Assembly: GCA_028554755.1 (NCBI GenBank)
Contig: JAPTOF010000007.1
Span: forward strand, 13,749,001 to 13,813,000
From: Cordia subcordata
Lineage: Eukaryota > Streptophyta > Magnoliopsida > Boraginales > Cordiaceae
Reading direction: 5' to 3'
Length of the DNA stretch: 64,000 nucleotides
Shown here: one piece after another, positions 21,052 to 33,490 of the stretch
Layout of the letters: the number at the start of each line of letters is the position of its first letter
Position numbering within the stretch: the stretch's first letter is position 1
Notes under the pieces: model-generated
Told to the model about the DNA's origin: nothing
Databases searched by the model: none
What the model saw: the letters and a program-made list of their open reading frames with translations, nothing else
Program-made: the position numbers and the translations under genes

Positions 21052-23076
21052 CTACTGTAACACTCATGCCATACACGAGCTGTCACATATATAATTGATA
21101 TGTTAAGATATATTAATTTCTTAATATGACTAAATGTTTGCAAATGAATATTTATTATTAGTTAAATAAAATTGGATTAAGTTACAAAAAACTTTTATAA
21201 TAATCTCTATATATTTACAAATTGAGTAGTGTAATAAGGACATATAAAATCTATTAAACTCCATTGTATATTATTCTAAACTAATTAAAATCTAGTATTT
21301 TTTTAAAATTTCAATAACATCACTTATGTAGAACTTGCATCAATTTATGTAAAATTTATTTATAATTCCATGAAGTTCATCGCCCATAAACTTAGTGAGC
21401 GAGTTACTCATAATCTTAATAACTTTTCAATATATTGTTTGACTTAAAAATTTTAAAATAAATAAATTTCAAATACATTGATAAAAAAATTTAAAATAAG
21501 TAAATTTCAAATACATTGATAATCTAATTTAATATAAAATAAATATTAAAAATACATTAATAGTCTAAAGTACAACTGCTATTTCAAAATTTTTGTTACA
21601 ATACAAATAAAACAAGACAAATTATGTAAGATTTGCCTATAAAATTTGTTGTATAATAGATTTACACCACAATTTTACGTGGAATTTCCTTGTAATTTCC
21701 CAAATCATACATACAACTCATCAAAATAAAATTAATCACAATATTACGAATAAGAATTTGATCAATCAAAAATTATAATTTGAGCATCAAATGAACTTTG
21801 CATCTCCAAGATCTTAGTCTTGGCAACGAGCTGAACCCAAAGCTCAATCTCTATTTGCTGCAACTTCTCCTTTTGTTTACCTATATTTTGAAGTCATTGT
21901 TGCAAAATGTCCTTACCTAAACCTTCATCAATTGTAATAGAACATAAATCTACACCAATCACTTTTCATATCATACATTCAATCCACAAATTAAAAACCA
22001 AAAAAAGTAATTCTTTTCCAAGCCAATCACTTTCATATCACACATTCAATCCACAAATCAAAACTCAAAGAAAGTAATTTTTTTTCAAACACCAATGACT
22101 TTTCATTTACACACATAAATCCACAAATAACAACTCAGAAAAAGTAGTTTCTTTTCAAAAGACCCATTACTTTTAACTCACATTCAATTCACAAATAACA
22201 ACCCAAAATGATGTATTTCCTCGAAAAATCTAGATTCATACCACTGATTCATGATCAAAAACTAAGTAAAATCAAGCAAAAAAATTCAATAACAAAATAA
22301 GAAACAAAAAAAAATCAAGAGCAAATTGAACATACACGTTGATACGTAAATAAAATATTATTATAGAAAAAAGAAAATAGAGTGCATACCTTGTAGTGGG
22401 AAGATGAGAAAACTAGTAATAGAGAAAACTAACTACACAAATTGGTTAGTAAATGCAAATAACCATATGAAGTGTATACAGAAAAAGTATCTTGCTCGAG
22501 AACAGTGTATGAGACCTATGAAGCACGACAAAGTATTTTACTGGAGATCTAGAGTTGGATTGGTACCTGTGAAGTGAGACAAAGTATCTTACTAGAGAAT
22601 AGTGTATGACAGATGCGAATTCAGTTTGTGAATAATAGCAATATGAACATAACAGCACAAATATACAAAGCATAAATATAAAGAAAGGAAACAAACAATT
22701 GCCATCAATTGAGGTGCAAATTAGAAATTTGACAATATCAAATCTAATGTAGTGATGGACAAATCAGCATAAATAACGAAAGATTAATAAACTTTCCTTT
22801 ACAATTTCCATTTGGCAAAAGATTGAAACAAATCAATAAGCATGATTTTTTAACATAGATGTAGGAATGAGTAAGGAAAGCAGTGTATGGAGAACCAGGT
22901 GAGCGAGATAGGGTTTAAAGCACAAAGAAGACTCAAAAATATCATGGGAAAAAATGATATCATAAGCATAAATATGGGCATAATGGTCTTTACACGTGGA
23001 ATGGAAAGCTTGTAATTTAGAGTGTCACGTGCCAGCATTGTATGGCATCTTATTCTCCTTTATTATATAGTGTAGA
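21052..23076 (-). mobile_element. Candidate 2.0-kb non-autonomous Helitron
   Basis: On the minus strand the 5' end reads TCTACACTATATAATAAAGG at 23076, a classic plant Helitron start. The putative 3' end has the hairpin CTCGTG-tatgg-CATGAG (21064-21080), then CAGTAGT in place of CACTAGT. The interior is non-coding and contains an array of about 62-bp repeats. It could be two nested elements. Confidence 0.5.
21955..22215. repeat. About 62-bp tandem repeats, four degenerate copies
   Basis: Each unit contains a block like atcactttcatatcacacattcaatccacaaat followed by an A-rich stretch and agtaatttctttt. The copies are diverged. It lies inside the candidate Helitron. Confidence 0.75.
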
Positions 23077-23132
23077 TAAAAGTATAGATGTCATACCTTA
23101 ATTGGGCAATATTTTTAAAGTCAAATGATTTA

Positions 23133-23604
23133 GAGGGTGTTTGGATTGGCTTCAGAAAAAAGTATGTAAAGCACTTCTAGCTTTAAGTGGCTTTTGTTTT
23201 ATTGTCAACTTTAAGTAGTTACGTGTTTGAATAGAAGTTATAGTTATAAAAATAAGTATTTACATGTTTAATTAAAGTGGGTTGAAAAGTAAGTTATATA
23301 GTTAAAATAACTATTAAGGACATTAAAATAGAATTTAAAAAGGTAAGTATAAGATAAAATAGTAAAGATATTTAGTAATAAAAATAAAAAAGTAAGGATA
23401 AAATAGTAAATGATTTGGTCAAACTTGCTTTTTTTCAAAGTGCTTAAAGCCATAAAAAAGTAAAAGTTGAGGTTGGGGAGCTTTTTATTTTCTACTTAAA
23501 GGCACTTAAAAAAAGCATATTTTTAATTAAAACAAACACTTTTATTAGCTTAAATTAGGCTTTAATCAGGTTTGACCAGAAAAAAAGCCAAACCAAACAC
23601 CCTC
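23133..23604. mobile_element. Tourist-like (PIF/Harbinger) MITE, 472 bp, TTA target duplication
   Basis: Terminal inverted repeats are GAGGGTGTTTGGATTGGCTT and AAGCCAAACCAAACACCCTC. TTA flanks both ends (23130-23132, 23605-23607). A related copy of the host sequence without the element exists at 50341-50530, confirming both boundaries. No coding capacity. Confidence 0.88.
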
Positions 23605-23607
23605 TTA

Positions 23608-24200
23608 TACTAATTAAAGTCATATCCATGAAATGATTTGATTTCATATTCTAACATGGACATTATATTTTCAATTATAAATTATTTCATAATTTAATTA
23701 TTTGTACATAATTCAACATTATGTTTTTGGTCAACTAAATTAGTATCTATGAATTTTATAAAATAATGTTTTTGCCTTTTTATGCCACGTCACCATCATG
23801 CCAACATTTTTTCCTCCAAAAAATTTAATCTATCCTTTGTGTGTGTGTGTGTGTCTGTATGTATATATGTATTTCGTCGACTTCCATTAATTTTTTTCCA
23901 AGATCATTTGATATTACAAAAAATATAAAAATTAACTATCAATAATAAATAAAGACATAAAAAATACTAATTTGCTCTGTGCATAGGTGTAATATATCAT
24001 ATCTTTTTTTCACTTAGCTAATAAAGTATATATTACTTGAATTTTTCAATTTTATGTGACATTTTAATAATATTTGAATTGCAAATAATTTATCAATTAT
24101 TAAATAATTTTCATTCAAACCCTTCTATTTATTTTTGTCATCGAAAAATATGGCCTCTATTCAAAATTAGATATTGATATTTTGATTTTTTTCATTAATA
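23608..24200. repeat. AT-rich dispersed repeat (copy 1)
   Basis: Aligns with 50379-50530 and 51470-52120 in the same orientation, and in reverse with the triplicated unit at 36890-37745. Unclassified; the shared gcttagctaataaagtatatatta-like block is a useful marker. Confidence 0.7.
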
Positions 24201-24287
24201 ACTAGAAAATGCAAACACCTCATCAAACATGGCTCATGCAATTAATATGGCAAGTATGCATCCAAGCACAAATCTAATTTCAGAGAA

Positions 24288-24425
24288 ATGGCCATTATAA
24301 TAGCCTTCGAGTGTGCAAGCAACATTGAAAGCTGCGCTAAGGGCCTAGGCTACAAGTGTATAAATGAATGCGAAAAGACTGTTTGGTTTGATTGCTTGAA
24401 GCTACACGAAAGCACCATTCTCTAG
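24288..24425 (+). other. Short Cys-rich reading frame of unknown status
   Basis: ATG at 24288 opens 45 codons with five cysteines (CASNIESCAKGLGYKC then INECEKTVWFDC). It lies just outside the copia LTR. I do not recognise the family and see no signal peptide. It may be an exon fragment or chance. Confidence 0.2.
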
Positions 24426-24434
24426 CTTAAGGCA

Positions 24435-24764
24435 TGTTATGAACACTGTCCTTAACTATATTTCGCCTAACTAGTAAGCGTATCCATCAGGATTCAACAA
24501 GCTCTTCTAGCTTTGAACTAGGGGCAGGAACAGCAAGAAAATAAAATGTTTGAACCCAACAAATACGAAATTTAAAAGAGAGAATTTTAATATTTTAAGG
24601 TAGCAGCAGAGGAGAGGAGAAAGTTTTCAGAAAAGTTGTATCTAGCATGAAGAATTGAGGGGCTATTTATAGGCTTTTGCTCAACAAATTAATTCGAAAA
24701 AAGTGCAACTAAATTTGAGAAATATCTGCAGCTAACTTTGAGATACAAACAAAAACAACCAACA
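24435..24764 (-). repeat. 3' LTR of copia-1 (internally deleted)
   Basis: 330 bp. Compared with the 5' LTR it lacks about 360 bp precisely between two AGATA motifs. Confidence 0.88.
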
Positions 24765-25320
24765 ATCAAAGGATTATAAGAAAAAAATATTTTGCTGGGT
24801 TTTATACAATTGAGTATAATACGTCATATCTAGTGTCTTATGGACTATGAACTAGACCTAGATAGAATAAGATTTAACTTATAGAAAAATTGGTGAAGCT
24901 TTTAGCTTCTATGAACCATGATTTCTTGTTATAAGTTAATATTATTATCTATCACATTATACCCCACAAGTTTTGTTGTTCATCACGGTTTTGTGTTAAT
25001 AGGCCATGCGAGTGCCTGCTTATTCATGAGTGCTCTAAAAATTTTGTCATAAATTTCATAGGAGCAGTCCCACTTCACACTCACATAGGTCAATCCATCA
25101 AGTGTATTCTACAATTAATACACCACCTATAAAGGATACGAAATTAACTAAGAGCATAGCTGAACCTCACTTTGATTGCAGTTTTGAACTATTCATATCA
25201 TAGGAGGGATATAAATTTAATAGTGCTTAACATATCAACAAATAACTTGTTATTACCCATATGAACTTAATTCATAGGATCACCAATGACATAGGTTAAG
25301 TTACCATCATTGTTGATATC

Positions 25321-25830
25321 TCAAATTGATAGTAGTCCCATTCCCCTCGATGTTTCACTAATTAGTTTTCTTCCCAAAGGTTTAGTCAGAGGATCAGCCA
25401 AATCTATCTCTGACTTCACATAATCTATGGAAATAATTCCATCTTTAAGCAGCTGCTTTATCACATTATGTCTCAAATATATGTGTCTATTTTTCCCGTT
25501 AAAGGTTTTGTTTTTTGCAATAGCTATTGCAGCTTGGCAATTACAATATACAGACACAAAAGGTGGGTTTTATTCTCAACGGAATACTTGCCAAGAAATT
25601 TCTCAGCCACTCAACCTCATTACCAGCCAACTCTAATGCCACAAATTCAGATTCTATAGTTGACCTTGCAATTATGATTTGTTTGAATGATTTCCAAGAT
25701 ATTGCACCCCCACCAAGGGTGAACACATAGCCACTAGTGGATTTTGTCTCATCTAAATTAGAGATCCAGTTAGGATCGCTGTATCCTTCTAACAAGTGGG
25801 AAATCCACTATATTTAATACCATAGTTCAC
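25321..25830 (-). pseudogene. copia-1 RNase H remnant
   Basis: [40 protein letters not shown] and, in a second frame, NRHIYLRHNVIKQLLKDG and VKSEIDLADPLTKPLG, ending GMGLLSI. A frameshift near 25545 separates the halves. Confidence 0.88.
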
Positions 25831-26049
25831 AGTATCTCTAAAAAATTTTAATATTCTTACTAATGCATTCCAATGATCATGATTTGGATTATATCTACTT
25901 AATCTATACACTACATAAACTATATCAGGTCTAGCAAAGTTCATTAAATGCATTAGACTCCCAATCATTTGAGTATATGTATTTTGAGAGACAACATCTC
26001 CTTATTCTTTTTCAATTAGCTATTAGCATAATAAGGAGTGCTCACAGGT

Positions 26050-26800
26050 ACCATATCAAAATTATTAAACATTTTAAGAACTTTCTCCACATAATGACCT
26101 TGATTTAACATTATACCACTATCATTTTAGACAATTTTTATGCCCAAGATGACACTAGTCTCTCCCATGTCTTTCATATCAAAATTAGAAGACAAAAAAC
26201 ATTTAGTTCCTTGTATTGTATCAAGGCTAGAACCAAAGATAAGCATGACATCCACATAAAAAGCATATAATCACACAATCACCATTATCAAGTTTTATAT
26301 AAACACATTTATCTACCTCAACAAATGAAAAGCCATTACACAACAAAACTTGATCAAATTTCTCATGCCACTATTTAGGTGCTTGCTTTAGACCATATAA
26401 TGACTTCAGTAGTTTATAAACATTATTTTCTTGTCCAGCAACCACATAACCTTCAGGTTGCTCCATGTAAATTTCTTCTTCTAAATCACCATTTAAAAAT
26501 GCTGTTTTAACATCCATTTGATGGATAAAAAGATTGTGGATAGAAGCCAAAGTGATTAAAATACAAATAGAGGAAATTCTTGTTACAAGAGCATACGCAT
26601 CAAAATAATCAATATTTTGTTTTTGAGTAAATCCTTTTGCAACAAGTCTAGCTTTATATTTATCAATAGAACCATTAGGATTTAGTTTCCTTTTAAAAAT
26701 CCATTTGCAACCAATAGGTCTAGCTCCTAGAGGTAAATCCACTAATTTCTAAGTATTATTTCGTAATATTGAATCTATTTCAATTTTGATGGCTTCTTTC
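26050..26800 (-). pseudogene. copia-1 reverse transcriptase remnant
   Basis: Contains GARPIGCKWIFKRKLNPNGS, YKARLVAKGFTQ, QMDVKTAFLNGDLEEEIYME and LKSLYGLKQAPK. A stop follows immediately, and the catalytic YVDD block (about 26250) is scrambled. Confidence 0.88.
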
Positions 26801-26949
26801 CAAAATGGTGCACTAGAAGAAGAAATTGCATCAGAAAAAATTAGAGGATCGTCCTTTACAAGAAAAGTATACAAGTCGTTACCAAAAGAATTTTCTTTTC
26901 TTGGTCTCTTACTCTGTCTCAAATTGTCATTTTCAAAATCATTTTGAAT

Positions 26950-28215
26950 AATAGGTGCATGAGAAATATTATCAATTTAGCATTTTTTGTTTCAACAATA
27001 GTATTGCATTCAATCACATCACTTTTGGTTACAAGAAATCTATAAGCAGCACTATTGTTAGTATACCCAATGAACATGCAATCAGATGTTTTAGATCCTA
27101 TCTTCCTTTTCTTAGGATTAGTTAACAAACCTTAGTAAGACGCCACCATACTTTCAAATATTTTAAATTGAGAGCATAACCTTTCTACAACTCATAAAGG
27201 GTTTTACCAGTTTTCTTATTCGGTATTCTATTTTGTAAATGACATGCAGACAAAATAGCTCCACCCTAAAGTATTATCAGGTGCATTAGAACTAATAAGC
27301 ATGCAGCTCATCATTTCTTTCAAGGTTCTATTTTTCCTTTCAGCAATGCCATTTAAGTCAAGTGAAAAGGGAGGTGTGATCTCATGAATTACTCTTTCCT
27401 TTTCACAAAATTCATTTAGCAACACATATTCACCACCTCTATCTAATCTAACTCTTTTTATCTTCTTATTTAATTGATTTTCTATTTCAGATTTATATAT
27501 CAAAAACATGTCAAAGGCTTCATCTTTATTTCTCAAAAATATACTTTTGTATATCTAGAAAAGTCATCTATAAAAGTCACATAATATCTTTTGCCTCCTC
27601 TAGTCATAGTTTGTTTTAAGTCTCCTAGATAAATGTGAATTAGGCTGAGTAACTTAGATTCCCTCAAGACAGAAGCACAAGATTTTTTAGTTTATTTAGA
27701 TTCAGCATATATTTCACATTTGTTCATGCTAGAAGAATGGATATTAAAAATAGGACCAATAGATTGTATTTTCTTGATATAAGATAAACTAACATGTCCT
27801 AATCTAGCAGGCCATAAATCACAAGAATCAATCAAGTAAGTAGACGAACCAACATTCTTATTAATCACTTAGGAAATATTTGGTACAAATAAGCCATGAT
27901 TACAATAATCTTTTCCCACAAAAATATTATTTTTGGTCAACACGACCTTATCAGATTCAAAAGAAACCTTTACTCCAACCTTTTCTAATAATCCCACAAA
28001 AACCTTGTTCAAATATTAGGAACATGTAACACCTTATCCAATGCCAGAGTTTTTCTAGATGTGAGTTTGAGAAGAACTTTTCCTTTTCCAAGAACTAGAG
28101 TAATCCTTGAGTCACTGAAATAAAAAGATTCTTTTCCCTCATTTAGTTGGGTGTAAGACACAAAAATCATTTTTATTAGCACAAATGTGCCTAGTAGCAC
28201 TAGAGTCTATCACCT
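26950..28215 (-). pseudogene. copia-1 protease and integrase remnant
   Basis: A protease signature VIDSSATRHIC (canonical DSGAT mutated) lies near 28210. It is followed by KTLALDKVLHVPNI and integrase core pieces RLDRGGEYVLLNEFC, ITPPFSLDLNGIAERKNRTL (27300-27460). Frames change repeatedly, so it is not functional. Confidence 0.82.
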
Positions 28216-28289
28216 AATCTTTCACACTGGGCACAATATTTACTTGAGAAATGACTGCAGAATTAATGACACCTGCTTCAACCAAATTT

Positions 28290-29154
28290 GCATTTTGTTT
28301 AGCAGGATTGTCATTTCTCCCCTTTCTTTGTCTGCATTGAGGTGCATGGTATCCAGGTTTGCCATAATCAATTTTCTTTTCGTACCTTTATTTTTGCTTT
28401 CCATGTAGCTTGTTTTCTTATACAAGTTTGGCTTTTGTCGCAATCTCCATCCCTTTGGCAACAGTAGACTCTTTTCGGTTGGTATCTTCTATAGTGATGT
28501 GAGTAACCAAATTAACAAGTGATAGTTGCTTGTGTTTGTGCTTGAGATTTTGTTTGTAGTCATTCTAGGATTGAGGTAGCTTTTCTATCAGGATACCAGT
28601 TACAAATTCTTCTGGCAGAATGATCTTTCTTGACTTGAAATCCTCTATCAGTTTGTGGTACTCATTGATTTAGGTCTTGATGTCTTTGTCTTCGGTCTTT
28701 TGCCATTTGTAATAATTACCAATGACAAACTTTTGTTTTCCAACATCTTCAGCCTTGTACTTGGTTATTAAAGATTGCAATATTTCCTTTGCTTCCTTAT
28801 AGGAGCAATAGACATCACATAATTCGTTAGAAAGAGTGCTAATTATCGTATGTCTACATACCTTATTTGCATGAACCCAAAGCTCCAATTGTTTGGATGA
28901 TGATTCATCAGGCTTTGGATCAGTAAGGGTAAAGGCTACTCCATACATGTCAAGGACAATGTACACGTGATCTTGCCATCTTTTGAAATTAGCTCTAGCA
29001 AATACTTCTAGTTTAGATATATTGGGAAATGGCTTAGCAAAAGTAGTTGTGCCATGTTAGGAAAGTTGGTAATTATAGGTTGCGCTTGTTCATTTTATGT
29101 TTTTGTTGGAACAGTAGTGATTGAGGGTGTTTTATTTGGGCTAGCAGATTCCAT
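28290..29154 (-). pseudogene. copia-1 gag remnant
   Basis: Starts at an ATG at 29154 (MESASPNKTPS) with an early stop. It continues with a UBN2-type gag domain (LELWVHANKVCRHTIISTLS, NELCDVYCSYKEAKEILQSL) and a zinc-knuckle remnant, GKPGYHAPQC, near 28340. The upstream cysteines of the knuckle are lost. Nucleocapsid/capsid role in intact copia elements; here broken by stops. Confidence 0.8.
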
Positions 29155-29304
29155 TAGTATAGTACAAGAAATATCCTTAAGATTGTTGATAAAATGTAGT
29201 CCAAAAATAAATAATAATTGTAAAACAAGTGAAAAAATATTGCAAAATAAATCTTAGAGAGAAATAATTTTAACAGCAGCAATATCAAATTATAGTTTGA
29301 GGTG

Positions 29305-29999
29305 TGTTATGAACACTATCCTTACGGATATTTCGACCAACTGTTAAGCGTATCCCTCAAAATTCAACAAGCTCTTTTAGCTTTGAATTAGAAGCAGGAA
29401 GAACAAGAAAATAAAACGTTTGAACCCAGTAAATATGAAATAGAAAGAGAGAATTTTAATACTTTAAAAGCAATAGCAAAGGAGAGGAGAGGAGAAAGTT
29501 TTAAAAAAAGTTGCATCTGGCATGAAGAATTGAGGGGCTATTTATAGGCTTTTGCTCAACAAATTAATTCGAAAAAAGTGTAGCTGAATTTGAGAAATAT
29601 ATGTAGTTGACTTTGAGATATAGATATATCTGCTCTTCAACAGCTAAAAGAGAAAGACCAGGTCCTCACTTTTACATGTTTAAAGAAATTAATTTTTCTG
29701 GTGCAAAAATAGACCAGGTCCAGATAAGTAGTGAAAATATATTTATTTCCAAATAAGAAAATAATAAAATCTAAAAGTGTGGCTTGAACCGGGCCTCACA
29801 TATATCTCGCGCACAAGAGGGAAGGGGCAAATCCATCAATTTGGACTTTCGGCCCAAGTCTCATGCGTGCAAGCCCAACCCCTTGTTCCATCTTTCACAA
29901 ATCCACTAAGGTGTGAACTAATATATAGTGAGTAAAAGGCTATTTTTCTAATATGAGAAGTAAAACATTCTTTTCAGATACAAACAAAAACAACCAACA
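29305..29999 (-). repeat. 5' LTR of copia-1
   Basis: About 695 bp. It includes the segment 29621-29980 that is missing from the other LTR, bounded by AGATA on both sides. Confidence 0.88.
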
Positions 30000-32900
30000 C
30001 TATCTATGTTCATTCTTATAGATAATTCTATAAAGAATGCTATATCTATGACGGTATTGGTGATTTCATTTTGAAAAATATTGTTGTGGTTCTCCAAAGC
30101 TGCATGATATACGCCAAGAGGCCAATAGATAAGTAGAAAATGCATTGATAGCACAAGGCTGAACAATCCTAAATAAATCACTGGAATTATCATACAAAAC
30201 TCTCGTGTCATGGCTTTATTTGATCTAAGACCAGTGTTAAGCTCATTCAAGACATTCTTAGAAAGGTCCTACAAAAAATACTCTTGCACTATTTACATTA
30301 AAACTTCCCTTGATTCTTTGGTTGATCTAGCTAGTTGGCTAGAATGGGATGATCATTTTGCTCTTAATACTTTGTATTATGGGAAGCATCAGAATTTCAA
30401 CCTCGGCTTACCTACTGCCTTAAAGGTTAAATGGTGCAGTTACCATGTTATAACTAGTAGCTATGAAGAACAGACTTGATATGCTGACACGTGATATGAC
30501 ATGAGGCAACACGCCAATACATATTTTTTCTAAAAATTAGGATGTGACACATTGGCATACATTCCATAACATATATTTAAATTAATTATATATAATGAAT
30601 AAGCTTTTTATCATAAACTAGATATATTCACCTATTGTCTATTGTTGAGGAAAGTAACAGATAAATGATTTGAAATTAGACAGGCTTTGAAGGATAAAAT
30701 TTTATATAAGGATTACAAAAGGAAAAAAAAGATGGAATTAATCCAAGTGTAGGGTGAATTAGAGAGTTAAGTAGGTTAGCAGTTAATACAAATGTAGGGC
30801 GAAATATAGAGTCATATAGATTAGCACAAAATATTAACTATTTATTATTTTGAAGATGGTAGTTAAAAATATTATCAAACTATATCTAGAAATATTCTAT
30901 AACAAATATATTTAAAAATTTGTACATTATATTTCTCAAAAATATTTTTTTATCTCTAAGTTATAGACATACATTTATATTAGAAATGCAAAATATATCA
31001 CTTTAGTTATTGCTAAAGAAAGATTAAAACATTGTTCCATTTGGTAGACACGTGTTGGAAAAGTGTTAAGGGCATCGAGAGGTGTCAGGAGAGTGTCAAG
31101 AAAAATAAAAACAATTAAAATTATTGCACACGTGTCCGACACGTGTTGAAGAGTGTCTGGATAATGCCAATGTCCAACATGACATGGACTCGGAACCCTC
31201 AAGAGAATGTCAGTGTTTCGTAGACTAGTACCTCTAAAGCATCACAGTTCACGATGCAAAGCTTCATTGCTAGTCAATCATGGTTACTTGCTGCCAATGT
31301 GCCATTCACTGCTAGCCTCTGATTAATATTCATGTCCACGAATTGTGCAATATTATTTGGAATTGTGTAAAATTTTTTGTAAGTTGTTCAGTTTGAAAGG
31401 ACAATTAGGTCCATGATGTTCTCTCCACCGTAAACTCTAGATGGGATTTGAAAGGAGAAGACCCTATCCTGACATATAATGTACTTGAAAATTATAGATA
31501 ATGATCAGCTAAAGATTCTTGAAAATGATATCGTCTCTTGTTAAATTTTATGTTCACTAGCTAGATATAAAAACATTCAGCAGCAGTCGTAGCAACTACT
31601 AGAGTTCCATTCCGTAGCACATGTGATGCATATGAGATGTATTTCTCTCTTTTCCGTTCCTTTTTTGTAATCATGTATATCCTTGGGTGCGGAAATAAGA
31701 TATTCTACACGTAACTGGGGAAGAGACTTGAGACGCCATTCATACACCATGCATGAACTTCACAATACATATATTTCATTCAGAGAATCAAGAAGCTTTA
31801 TATCAACTAGGAAGGAAAGAAAAGGAGAAAGAATTTGATGTCGACTAAGAAAGGAAAGAAAGGGAAAAATATCTCTTATATATATTTTGTCAAAGTTACA
31901 TATGTGGTTCTAAACTTTACTAATATTTTCATGCTATAAAAGATATTATTAATACCCTATACTATAAAATATGTTATACAATATAATCACCACAAAAATT
32001 AGGATTTTTTGTAACATTTTTATAGCATAAAAATTTTATCAAATTTTAAAGTAGATGTAGTTTTATGTGACTTTAACAAAATATCATGGTAAAATGCAAT
32101 TTTCTCATTCATAAATTTTAGCCGCCTAAATAAATTAAAGTGAACCATAATACAAAATAGGTTGCATCTACAGTTCATTTGACGATAGACTTTGGTGTAG
32201 ACCAGGGAAAAGAAAACAAGGAGAAGAAACAAAGAAAAATATCACATTTATAATTTCATGTGTCTATGAATCAACTGAGGCTACTATTAGAACGACAAGA
32301 AAAGTAAAATGAGCCCATAAATATACATTTGGTTAGACTTTAACGCTTGCATTTTTGCAACTATTATAACAAATCACGTTATATAAAAGAAATCTATTGT
32401 AATAATAAATTATTCAAATTGTTTTATCATGATCTATTATCATTTTAACACTATCAGATCTTTCAAACAACACGATCTGAATTATTTCATCATAACTTAT
32501 TATGAGTGTAGCATTATCAACAATTTTCATTTTTGGAGCTCGAGCCAATTCTAATGTTAAGATGGTCAAAATTGGAATTTAAGCTTTTCGACTAAAATTG
32601 AAAAAATTAAGCTTGGCATTTAATTGGGTGGGACCTATTTTTAGTTATTGTTACTAAACAAAATGGAGTATTCACGTGCAAACCTAGCACAAGCATAGAA
32701 TAAGATATGTGTAAACTTTTGGTGGGCACCCCAAGTGAATCAAAAAAGGGGAAAAAAGTCAAAAGAAGTAGAAATTGAGCCAAGGTGAGAGTCTTGAGGC
32801 AGTGGTGGCTATTCTTGGTGACTATATATATGCATGTGGTCTTCGATTAAAGGGACAGAATGCACAAAACTTAGGAGCAAACCAAGACTAAATGAGAAGT

Positions 32901-33400
32901 ATGAAGCAGCACCTAAGCAAGGAAGCAGAAAAGCAGTTGGTATCTATATCCTGTGCATTGCATTGGTGGTAGAGAAAGAAGGAAGAAAGAAAAGAAAAGG
33001 TTAAATAAAGAAAGAAGAAAGAAAATAGAAAAGGAGGTATTATGGTCATTTACATTTGTAAACTACTCAACAAAGTTAATGGAATTCAATCATGGGAACT
33101 AGGAACTCAATTTTGGCCCTATATAGGACTTTCTATATTAGAAGAATATGAAATGTAAGTTGTATATGTATATAGTGTTGTGCTTAGTAATTTGATTGGC
33201 CTTCTTTATTGGTCAAGTGTCAAAACTTGTGTGTTTTTACTAGTTAGTCATGCAATTTGTTTATTTATGAATGTAAGCTGTATATGTGAATTTCTAGACA
33301 TGTGTTGTAGTAGTTAGTCATGTAATTTAGTTAGATATTTGTTTTTAGTCGATTGAGCATGTCAGGATCACCCTTCAGTGTTTCAGGCTTGGCGATCGCT
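30000..33400. other. Gene-poor stretch
   Basis: No gene recognised. 30650-30980 is a member of an AT-rich repeat family also at 36570-36900 and, reversed, 52190-52440. A cluster of ACACGTGT palindromes lies at 31048-31146. A TATA-like ctatatatatgca at 32822-32834 precedes purine-rich sequence but leads into no recognised gene. Confidence 0.6.
30650..30980 (+). repeat. AT-rich dispersed repeat, second family (copy 1)
   Basis: Shares ordered blocks (aaggataaaattttatata, ggattacaaa, tctataa.aatatat) with 36570-36900, and in reverse complement with 52190-52440. Unclassified. Confidence 0.6.
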
Positions 33401-33402
33401 TG

Positions 33403-33490
33403 GAACAAGCTAGGATCAGGCTCGACTATATCCTAGAACAATCTAGGATCAAGCTCGACCATCACAAGGAACAAGCTAGGATTGCACTCT
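33403..33490. repeat. 33-bp tandem repeat, about 2.6 copies
   Basis: Units start gaacaa(g/t)ctaggat at 33403, 33436 and 33469. Moderate divergence. Confidence 0.85.

Larger units (their letters stand above)
24435..29999 (-). mobile_element. Degenerate Ty1/copia LTR retrotransposon (copia-1)
   Basis: Minus-strand element with LTRs 24435-24764 (3') and 29305-29999 (5'). Domain order is gag, protease, integrase, RT, RNase H, which defines copia. Many stops and frameshifts make it inactive. The two LTRs differ by about 360 bp because a segment is missing from the 3' copy. LTRs read TGTTGGTTGTTTTTG to GTGTTCATAACA on the minus strand. No convincing target duplication or canonical primer-binding site is visible. 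The 3' untranslated stretch 24765-25320 is non-coding. Confidence 0.9.

Noticed and set aside
21955..22215. CRISPR-like regular repeats
   Set aside because: Repeats are diverged, AT-rich and contiguous, in a plant nuclear context. They are a minisatellite.
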